Positions 47,827-56,982 of a stretch of 64,000 nt of DNA are shown here, piece after piece. The DNA comes from Clitopilus passeckerianus (taxonomy: Eukaryota; Basidiomycota; Agaricomycetes; Agaricales; Entolomataceae). The stretch spans positions 1 through 64,000 of the forward strand of contig CALYLX010000125.1 in NCBI GenBank assembly GCA_944990035.1, in the 5' to 3' direction. The notes beneath the pieces are model-generated. The model did not search any database and was not told the origin of the DNA. It saw only the letters and a program-made list of their open reading frames with translations. Every line of letters starts with the position of its first letter. Position 1 is the stretch's first letter. Both the position numbers and the translations under genes were made by a program.

Positions 47827-49470
47827 CTAGCGTGTTCCTCCTACCCCAGTGATGATCCCACACCCGAGCACCCAATCACCTTCTGCATCCCACAGTGCCG
47901 CAACCTGACCAGGCGCTACACCCTTCTCAGGTACATCAAATCGAATATTTAGGCCACGATGGTCTGTTGCCCTGGAACGCATGTCAATCCCGTGTGATGG
48001 CCCAGAAACTCGACATGGCACCGTCCCCATACGGTGACGAATCTTGGCCCTTGCAGATAGTCCTTGCTCTGTGTTGATCTCGGACGGTGGAGAGTCTGCC
48101 CATATCCATGAGAAGTCTTGAACGCTGACAAAAGTACACTGGAGAGCATCATGGTCACTGAAATAAGTGTGAGCGAAGTCGCACAGATGCTGAAGATATG
48201 AACAACTTACGGTCCTGGTACAACATAAATGACATTTGCTGCCGGATCTTTCTTCGCCACAAACATCTTTTCCTTCATACCTGGTATTTTGGCTTTCTGT
48301 CCAATTGTGAACGTCCATAACCCATTATGCTGACCAACTTCTTTCCCCGTTTCAAGGTCACATATTGGGCCTGGTTGATGAGATGTATATAAAACGCTAA
48401 AAACATCATTTAAGGGTGGTGCTTAAAGCAGGAAAGAAGACACAAACCTAGGAATTTATTAAACTTGGCTTTTCTCCGACAAAGCATAACCCCATGCTTT
48501 CGGCCCTCTCTGCAGTAGGAAGGCAGGCTTTGGCTGCAATCTCTCTAACTTCCGATTTCTTGAGGCCACCTAGAGGGAACAGTGCTCGGGCCAGGCCGTC
48601 TTCGGGAATCGAAGAAAGATAATATGCCTGGTCTTTAATTGGGTCGATGGCACTGAGGAGTTTCGGACGGGGTATACCATCTCCGGACCAAGCTTTACGC
48701 GCATAGTGTCCTAAGAAAGGATCAGCAAAATTCTTTCAGCACCGTCAGGATACCCACCAGTCGCAAACCAAGGTTTCAGAAGGGGATCGTCCGATGGGGA
48801 GGAAGGTAGGTGCTTCAAAAGCTCTCCAAACTTGATTTCCTGCAGAAGATATCAGCTATTCTTCCAGTAATGATTGGGAGCAACCTACGTACTTGTTACA
48901 CCACACGTCTGGATTCGGTGTTACGCCTCTTTCCCAGTCATGCAAGGAGGGCTCGAATACATTGTTCCAATATTGTCGGGAGAGGTCAACCTGAGTCAGA
49001 CATTCTCATCTGAGCGTCGGGTAATCGCAATCGAAAACTGTGAGCGCACCATTGAACAAGGTATATCCAGCAATTTGCAAACTCGCTGAACGTCCTCCCA
49101 ATCTTTCTCCCATTCACAACCTTTGTCCGTCCCTGACTCATCTCGAGTATCCCAGTTCCGCATAAATACAGCAGATAGATCATAGTCCTAGCGTTCGTAT
49201 AAGTGTCCGAAGCTTGCTAAGACGGAAAACCACAGCTTACTTGTTCGGCAAGTAATTTTGCCGCGACTGAAGAATCAACACCTCCAGACATTCCTACGAT
49301 GACTTGAACAGCTGTCAGCTTCCGCTAAGGCATTGTACGGAAAGATACATGCCTTTGTCTCCCTTCCTCGGCCATTTTGGTCTAGCTTGTGAAGCGTACG
49401 TGCGCACAGAACGAAAGTACTGGGAAATGACGGAACGAGAGCAAAGAGACATGCACGGCACAAATGCAAC
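47827..49470 (-). CDS. MTU1: mitochondrial tRNA-specific 2-thiouridylase (MTU1/SLM3, MnmA family)
   Basis: Makes 2-thiouridine at U34 of mitochondrial tRNA-Lys, -Glu and -Gln with ATP and sulfur relayed through cysteine persulfides. The PP-loop GMSGGVDSSVAAKLL is encoded just before 49241. Further exons are 49187-49050 (SAVFMRNWDTRDESG), 48990-48893 (GVTPNPDVWCN, with the catalytic Cys of the family), 48839-48758, 48710-48448 (FATGHYAR at the junction; IKDQAYYLSS; MGLCFVGEKPS), 48396-48211 (LWTFTIGQKAKIPGM) and 48157-47827 (PGQVAALWD). The region after GEKPS near 48461 changes frame unless a base is added in an A/T run. A good mitochondrial presequence (RSVISQYFRSVRTYASQ) starts at an ATG near 49453, but the junction to the PP-loop exon is unresolved. 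Confidence 0.87.
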
Positions 49471-49610
49471 CAAACAAACGCGTCGCCATTTTGGAAATTA
49501 GACTCAGATCACAACTCTCGTTTAGTCTCCATCTACCAACTTCAAAACACGTAGGTTCTTGGCCAATTTATAAGAGTTGACTTCGTGGTAGTCTACCATT
49601 ATAGATAGCG

Positions 49611-50326
49611 ATGAACGACTCAGAGGTTTCCCGAACGATTAAGGAAATCCCTGAAGGGCCTCGATGTAATCGCGCGAGGCGCAACCCCACCTATCGCAGA
49701 TTCTCAAACGATCCAACTATTGGCCGACGGACAGGAGTCAAAATACCGCTCTTAAATGCTGATGAAGATGGATTCGAGAACTTTGAGGCCTTACTTCGTG
49801 CATACGACTCCGCACTTCAGGCTACACAACATACAAAGGAACTATCCTTCGGGTTACTGGAATGCAATATTGGCCGACCTACCGCTCAATTTGATCCCTT
49901 ATTTACCTCAAATGACACCGGGAACAGTTTCTTTCTTCGAGCCATGGAATTGGCCCTTCGGGCCCGACAGGTTATGCTTCAGGCGATACCCTCTCTGAAT
50001 GTCTTCGGCTACTTTTAGCCATGGAAATATGCGCGATGAGACACTTATCCCAGCACGAACAGATGGATATTGGTGAATACTGGGAAGAAAATTCTGGGTG
50101 TATGCGCTGCGAATCGAAGCCGCCTCTTCAGCCTGGATGTCGTCCTGGAAGCCCTCAGACCCCGGAATTGGTCTCGGGCACATCAAGCTTGAATAACTCA
50201 CTGCTGACTGATATGGATGCGTCAAGTTCTGTACAAAGCTTTCTCGTCGAAGATGATCACCTCGAACCCCTGGTACTGCGTGATGCCGCTAGCATGGAGT
50301 ACCTCGCGATTTTGTATGAGCCATAA
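49611..50326 (+). pseudogene. CENP-C/Mif2 N-terminal-like fragment
   Basis: The frame 49611-50018 opens with MNDSEVSRTIKEIPEG and contains YRRFSNDPTIGRRTGVKIPL and DEDGFENFEALLRAYD. This aligns with the start of the nearby CENP-C gene (YRGDNPQVGKKTGVAVQP, SDGFEPFEELLQQAD), so it is a diverged copy of the Mif2 N-terminal domain. After 50018 the frame stops. A second frame, 50021-50326, starts with an ATG right after it and is Ser/Pro-rich (PELVSGTSSLNNSLLTDMDA), but shows no CENP-C motif. No cupin domain follows before the kinase pseudogene at 50973. It could be a truncated duplicate or a short expressed protein. Confidence 0.5.
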
Positions 50327-50972
50327 CTCGAAGGCTGCGTATTCAGCCCGTAAGGGAACTTCAGCCCTTTGGAGAATGTGCAGTTTGCTGATTTGGTGCA
50401 CAGAAGCTCACCCACTTAGACGACATCTCAGCTCACGTTCTCTGGCTCCCCAATCTGACAATGAACTTGACTCAAAGGAGGGCAAGAGGGCATCTCCAAT
50501 GCATCGCCACAATGACACAAAAGCCACTCGAGCACGAAACTACAAAGCATGATCCCAATAACTCGTCTTTCCTTCTAGACGCTCTACGAGCGTTGCTGTA
50601 TCTTGCATATCCGGATCCCCGTTCCCCATTATAAAGGATTCTCGAACAACTCGTTTCAAATCGTATCGGCAATTATCCAACCCATATCGCAACGCAACTT
50701 CTGGAGACATCAAGTAACTGCAAATAAAATTGTCATTATTCACCAAAGTAATTGAAGGCCAATTGAAGCAGAATCTAGAACTTAGAACCAGAGCCAGAAT
50801 ATTCTTGGAATGTCTGCGGAATTATGGGACCCACAAAGTGGACGAAAGGAGGTGGTGGCAAATTTGCCATCATCACCATGCTGATTTGAATCCCCAATTA
50901 GTCGCTTTGCGTCTTGTTCGACCACTCTTCGTTGGCTACCACACCGTAGGGTTTCTGGAGGACAGGCCCAGA
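50327..50972. other. spacer before the kinase pseudogene
   Basis: No motif-bearing frame. It may contain decayed sequence from the CENP-C-like fragment or the insertion boundary of the kinase copy. Confidence 0.3.
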
Positions 50973-52211
50973 ATGTGGAACCGAGCGAACAAAAGCCACA
51001 GAGGGATGCTATACCTGACGAACTCAGAAGCATTTCTGGGTATCTCTTTAATTTCTTCCTAGCCAAGGGCTATAGATTCCGGCCACGTTACAGCCCGGAT
51101 TGAATCCCATCGTGGGGCCTCAACGACAAGTCTCCCAAGGATGGCAATGCAGAAGACGACTACCCGCTTCGTGAGTACTTGACATTGAATAGCCTTGACA
51201 TCTATTTCACCGCCTTGGTTTCGATATAGGATCCACAGTGGTCATCGACGCTACGCGTATACGAGACAAGTGGTGATCAAGCGTGTTTCCATTGAAGAAG
51301 CCTCATTGGGTCTCTATCTCAATTCATTGGAGCTTGGAAATAATGACAATCGCAATGCCTATTCTCGACGCGTTCTCATCCCCATTGACGGATGGTGAGG
51401 TCTTTATCGTGATGCCCATGTTCGGGTGTTTCGACCGCTGGCAGTTTCGACGGTTTGGAGAGTTTCTTGAAGCCTCACACAGTTTATTAAGGTATTCTCA
51501 CAAGTCATTCCTTCTTCTCGAGCTTTGAGCTTGTCCAACCTCTAGCTCATCAGGGTCTGGCCTCCATGCACCGCTATAAAGTTGCATATCGGTATGCACT
51601 AAATTCAACGCGGCAGAGTTTCACTGAAGACATTCTAAGGGATGCCTGTTTGTTGAATATGTGCATAAATATTACTCGGCTGATTCCAGGAGGCATACAT
51701 TTTGCCTGAGAATTTACCATAACGGGGACCTATACAGCAAGTTCTCCTGGCGTGAACGGTGGTCGGTCCGGCCTGTCCAGTCATTGATTTTGGGCTCTCT
51801 TCGCGTTATCCTCACGGCGAGACCAATATGGACGCTGGAATTCTCGGCCAGGATGAAACAGGTCCGGAGCGTTCTATGGATGTACCGTATTGCCCCTTCA
51901 AGATGGACGTTTATCAGCTAGGTAATGCCTTGAAGGAATCAATAAGCGTGCTTTCTCCGAAAAGCTGAATACTAACCCAATCAACCGACATATAGGCATA
52001 CGATGGCTTGGAGTATCTACTGGATGCTACGACACGAACTGACCCTGCGGATCGGCCAACTGCCCGCGAGGCTCTGGAGTGCCTTGAACGCTCCTTGGAT
52101 AGCTTCACTCAAGCAGACCTAGAGCGTCGAATATGGAACAAGGACTGGCCTCACAAATACCGAACCGAGACCAAATGGTGGAGCTGGACTCCATTACGCT
52201 TCTGCATGTAG
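50973..52211 (+). pseudogene. protein kinase pseudogene, relative of 33201-34481
   Basis: Base-level alignment to the kinase at 33201-34481 runs over the whole gene, including all intron positions. Damage is plentiful. There is a short deletion in the N-terminal exon. Trp is replaced by TGA in the PRYSPD-IPSWG block near 51103. Bases are lost around the VAIK lysine (near 51268), and HRD is changed to YRD (near 51590). A TGA replaces an Arg codon near 51708. The 3' exon (TETKWWSWTPLRFCM, stop at 52211) is well preserved. It lies between the CENP-C-like fragment and the CENP-C gene. Confidence 0.85.
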
Positions 52212-52709
52212 AACTCGAAGGGGATGTGGAACTAAAATGTCGCAGCAAGATACCTACTTCAAAACGTCTTTGAGCCTGGTTCACCGTCCGAGCATACTAC
52301 TCCCGTATTACTATTAATTTCAACTATCGGAGGCAATGGTGTATTGAGCGATCAAATCCTAATTGTCGCAGGTTTTTGGAAGTTTGAACGACTGAGATGA
52401 GTTAGAGGCCGATTAGTAGTGATAGATTCATATAATCCAGATCATGCACGTCTTTGTGTCGTTTTAGTAACGGCAGACTTCAATTTCAATGAGAATTGGA
52501 ATCGAGGCGCTTCCTAATAGAGAGCAGGCAGGTCGGTCCGAGCAAGCAAGCGTAAACAAACGCGTCTCGCGTCCTTTGTTTAGATTCCCACGCGACCAGC
52601 CCTCCAATCATCTCTTGAGTTCGCCACACTTTGGGTAACTTCGGTCGACTTTACTCAAATTCATCAAAAGTTCCCAAACTTTCTGAAAGTTGGGCAAATT
52701 TTGTCGAAG
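52212..52709. other. intergenic, CENP-C promoter region
   Basis: About 500 bases with no reading frame of note upstream of the CENP-C start. Confidence 0.4.
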
Positions 52710-54792
52710 ATGCCCTCATCTGCACGCAAGAGTAGCATAGGCGCCGCGCGCCGCGGCCTTCAAAAGGCACACATACCCTATCGTGGTGACAACCCTCAAG
52801 TAGGCAAGAAGACTGGCGTCGCAGTGCAGCCAATCGAGAGGAAGTCGGATGGTTTCGAGCCATTCGAGGAGCTGCTTCAACAAGCAGATGACAAGACGCC
52901 TCCCCGAAGAGCAGTCAAGAAGAGGAAGAAGAGCATTGCTGTGGTGCAGGAATACGATGAGGATGGCGAGATGTCAATGGAATTGGACGATAGTACGTTC
53001 TATTCTATGATTCAGCTGAAGCTCCAGCTAACGAGCATCATCAGGTCCCATGCAATACTTTGAGAACGCACGGCAGCCAAGCAGCCCTTCCGACAGGAGA
53101 ATGAGCAATGGCCAGTACCTGTCCTCACGCACAGTATCACGCGTCTCCGAGGTCGATTTCGACTCCATACCGTCCCCACGAGCGCGTACATCCATGCGCA
53201 AATCTATGGGACGAAGCTCAAGCGTTGGGCCCTCACACCTCTCGCGTGCATACTCCGCAGACGACATGGAGATTGACTCGGATCCTCTGCAAACCGGAGG
53301 TCGTGAGCACTCACCCGAAGTTATGCCTGAGGGCCCAAGCTTCACCCGGATGGACCGGGAAGACGATGATGATGACGACGATGATGCTGGTGGCCTGGAT
53401 TACGATTATGGTGCCCCTATGGATGATTACGACGACATGCCACCCATGCCACAGGATAGTCCACCTTCTGCAAAGAAAGCATCAGGGCAGCAAAAGAGAC
53501 GCGGTGCACTTTCGGATGTTCCAGAAGAGGGAGAGTCAGATGTTGAGGATGAGATTGCGCGAGGGTTGTCGCAAGTGGACGAACAGGAGTTCTCGGATGA
53601 TGAAGATAGGCACCAGGAGAGTCCAGAACCAGAACCGGAGCCAGTACTACCAAAGAAGAAGGCAAAAGTCGTTCTTGAGGTGCCTGTGAAGAGTCTTAAG
53701 ACCTCACAGAGCAGATCAAAGAAAGAGAATCGACGTAAGCTCTCTTCTTTGCACGCATATAGTCACTTCTAACAATTTTTTCTTTAGCCACCCGGGAAGG
53801 CGTCCGCAAGTCCAAACGTAAGCACTACCCTCCACTTGAATGGTGGCGCGGCGAGAAGATTGTGTATGGGCGGGGATCTCGACATGGTGACGACCCAGAT
53901 CCTGACACCTCTGGTCCCATTCGCTGCGCTCCGATTGCAAAAATCGTACGGATACCAAAGAGGAGCCAGAACCTCTCGGCGCTGCGAAGAAGAGAAGATC
54001 AAGAGGGAGGAGCAAGAGCAAGGTTCCAGATACCGAGATGAAGATTGTTTACGACAACAACCCGGAGGAAGGTTGGGACGAGGAGACACCTCAGCATTGT
54101 GTTGTGCTGGATTTCACAACCAAGGAGGAGGTGCAAAGACGTAAGCTCTCATCAGAAATCTGCTTTTGCAGTTGACTCATTCTGGATTCCTGAAGGCATT
54201 GCTATGACTGCAAAATCACTAGCCCTCAAGCCTACGGCTGGCGGTAGCTGGTCATTCCAGAAAGTGTTTGGCGACGCCGATTTCTTTGCGGCTGGTATGC
54301 TGTCGATTCCTCCTAAATCGAGGAAGGACACGAAAACCACAAAGGACAATACCTACGTATGTGCAACCCTCATCTGCTATATGAAACGTACTCAATGAAT
54401 GTGCACAGGTCTTCCTTGTGGTTGAGGGTGCTGTAAACCTGAAGATACACGAAACCAGCCTCGTTCTTGCCACTGGAGCAATGTTCATGGTTCCAAGAGG
54501 TGACTCCTTTCCCTAACCTCTCACCCTTCAACAAACCGAACCTTCATCAGGCAACTCATATTTCATCGAGAACATTGGGGACCGAGATGCCAAAATCTTC
54601 TTTACCCAAGCACGGAAAGTTGCATCCGATGATCCGGAAGCCATCCAGGCGACTCCAAGACCTCTACAGCCGCCTCTCAGTGGACGGGATAAAGCGCCTA
54701 CGAGGTCGTCGAGTGCAGGTCCAGAAAGTCGCTCTGCTAGGGCCTTGTCGAAGATGCCTGCTCAGAAGAGGGCTATGTCGACCAAGGCTTGA
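52710..54792 (+). CDS. MIF2: centromere protein C (CENP-C/Mif2), one frame lesion
   Basis: Inner-kinetochore protein that binds the CENP-A nucleosome and recruits the outer kinetochore. Exons: 52710-52992, 53045-53734, 53788-54140, 54196-54356, 54409-54499 and 54551-54792. The N-terminal Mif2 domain covers about residues 15-60 (GKKTGVAVQP, SDGFEPFEELLQ). A long acidic linker with eight Asp in a row follows. The CENP-C motif begins at about residue 325 (REGVRKSKRKHYPPLEWWRG), then EKIVYGRGSRHGDDPDP. The C-terminal cupin fold has GGSWSFQKVFGDADFFAAGM, VEGAVNLKIHETSLVLATGA and FMVPRGNSYFIENIGD. The exons sum to one base short of 607 codons. The shift lies near 53961 (AAAGAGG), where PK must continue into EPEPLGAAKKRRSRGR. 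ATG 52710 follows an in-frame TTG and is the first ATG. Confidence 0.9.
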
Positions 54793-55254
54793 GGTGTCAG
54801 TTTGGCAACGAGGGGTATGGTGCTGGGTCTTATTAGATAAATTATTGTATTTGTTTTCTACAGAACTCTTCTGCTTATAACGTGTTACCTGCACGCTTAC
54901 TCCTGGTTTATGGTTTATGCTGTTGCTATCGTTCCTACTGCTTCTTTCTAAACACATTTGTATTCTAGTCATTGACATGATTTATGAGACATGCATCTTA
55001 TTCTTTCCTGGTAATTCTGAAGTAATTCACCTTGAAGCGTAGTGATCGGGTGCGATGCTGAATGCTGAGCCCAGGCCGGCTGACACGGAGCCTCGCTATG
55101 ATAGTCCCCATTTGTGTGATCTTGTGGCCAAAGCCGTGGAGTACAAACAAAACGGTAGAACGCGCATGACATCTCGAGGGCACTGCTTTGCGCCCAACAA
55201 CTACCATTCGAAAACTCCATTGCTTTGACAATCATTCTATACGACGATACGAAC
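54793..55254. other. intergenic
   Basis: About 460 bases between CENP-C and its cupin paralogue; no recognisable feature. Confidence 0.35.
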
Positions 55255-56590
55255 ATGGAACCTGGAACTTCAATCAACATAGATGCTACCGGGTTAACAC
55301 GGCAAAGCTCGAATTCAGAGCCTGAAGTGGGAAGCACAAGGATTTCTCAAGAACAAGTTCTAGAACCTCCGGAATCTCCTTTGCTTGACACGGAAATGAC
55401 TCAAAGCAAACTCCAAGTAGCGGAGAATGACAAGGTTCAAGAGGAACTACCTATCCAAACGCCAGTATCTGAGCACTCTGCGACCCCTCCACCCCCACCT
55501 ACCAAAAGCACCCTGCTCGAGTCGGAACGGGTCGAACTTTCTCGAAAGATTAGCTCACAAGGGAAGGAGGAGGTACCGAAGGGAGGAAACAGAGACTTCT
55601 GAGATGACTGCTCCCTGGTGGAACCTCAAGTACCAGAAAATACGAATGAGCCCCGCCCATCAACCTCAGCTCCTACGAAGCGCCGACGGCCCAAGTCAGC
55701 TATCTCCAGCTCCTCTCTTGGTATCGTGGACGATAACACACCAGTACGGGAGAAGTGCTCGACTTCCACTCCTCCGAAATCGTCACCCGTCGTGAGTCCC
55801 ACCCGTTGCCTCGTGAAGGAATCATGTGTTTTAACTGAATGAACGTGTGCAGGACTAACTTTCCCGTCAAACTCATATTCAGTCGACCTCATATACCATA
55901 CCAAGAAGGCTGGGCGTTCCAGAAGGTCTTTCATGAAGAGGATTTGATGGCTTCAGGATTTTTGTTTCTTGAGGTTAATGGGAGGAAGCCGATAAAACAT
56001 ACGAAGAATAATACATATGTATGTGGCTTGGCCTGTCTTTGTCGTCTTTTCGCGTGCTCAACCTTTGATCCCGTAGATGATGCTTGTGCTAGAAGGAGCA
56101 GTAGCCGTGGAGATACACCGAACAACCTATGTCCTATGTCCAGGCAGTTCATTCCATCTACCAAGAGGTCAGTATCCACACCCTCTCTGCTCTTTTCAAT
56201 ATACTAACCCGCACCTAAGGAAACACCTACTCCATATCCAACATCTCCAACCGCGAAGCCAAGCTCTTCTTCGTACAAGCCGTCCAAACACCTCCACCCA
56301 CATCCCAACGCAACGACAGCCTCCTCACCTCCCTCAAGCTCCTCGCCAAACCCACCACCCGAGCATCCATGCTCTTCCACTGGCTCGCACCGCGCATCAT
56401 CTCGCGGTACCTCGAGCTTCGGAAGTTCCTGTTGGTTTGGTATCAGCAGAATCTGGCGAAATACGAACATCATTTGGCGGGCAGGAGGGCGTATTGGCTG
56501 TGTTTCATTCTGGGGCTGATGGTTAGAAGGCTGCCTTTCATCGGGTCGCCTCCGATTCTGAATATCCAGTTCGTGAGGGGGAGGCGATAA
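55255..56590 (+). CDS. CENP-C cupin-domain paralogue with a new C-terminal extension
   Basis: The exon at about 55853-56020 gives GWAFQKVFHEEDLMASGFLF and KHTKNNTY. The next (56079-56169) gives VLEGAVAVEIHRTTYVL and HLPRG, and the last (56221-56590) opens NTYSISNISNREAKLFFVQA. These match the CENP-C cupin, and the introns after NTY (phase 0) and within PRG (phase 1) sit at the same places. The CENP-C motif is absent. The N-terminus from ATG 55255 is acidic, Pro/Ser-rich and unrelated, with an in-frame TGA at 55600-55602 and an unresolved junction near 55850. The last exon adds about 100 residues not found in CENP-C, including the hydrophobic YWLCFILGLMV flanked by Arg. It is either a new gene built on a kinetochore dimerisation fold or a decaying duplicate. 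Confidence 0.6.
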
Positions 56591-56982
56591 TGCGGGGATA
56601 CCCTTTGGCTTGGTGAATATAGACTTATTTTATTTCTTACGCCTCCTGATTATTGTTATGTTGATCTGAACGACTGTACTTCTGTGTATTTCTGACCCAT
56701 TCTGTCTGTATGAATATAAAATTCCATTTTGAAACAGCTACTACTGAAACGAGGCCCAGCGAGCGAAGGGTATTATTAAAACGTTTCCATGGGTAAAGTG
56801 AAGAAAACACGAGAAGAATAAAACTGCATATCGAAAAGAGAGTATCAAAGGTGAGTAAAGTAGGCAGAAAGGAAACAGCGAGCTCGGGGAGAACAAGATA
56901 TATTTACACACATCCGGGAAACAGGTAATACTAAAATATCAGTCCACCATTATTAGAGAACATAGAGCCCATCTTGACAAAA
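56591..56982. other. intergenic between converging genes
   Basis: About 390 bases, probably the two 3' UTRs. Nothing else seen. Confidence 0.4.

Noticed and set aside
55600..55602. TGA as a selenocysteine codon
   Set aside because: Basidiomycetes as a rule lack selenoprotein machinery and no SECIS-like structure was seen; a nonsense change or mis-assembly is simpler.
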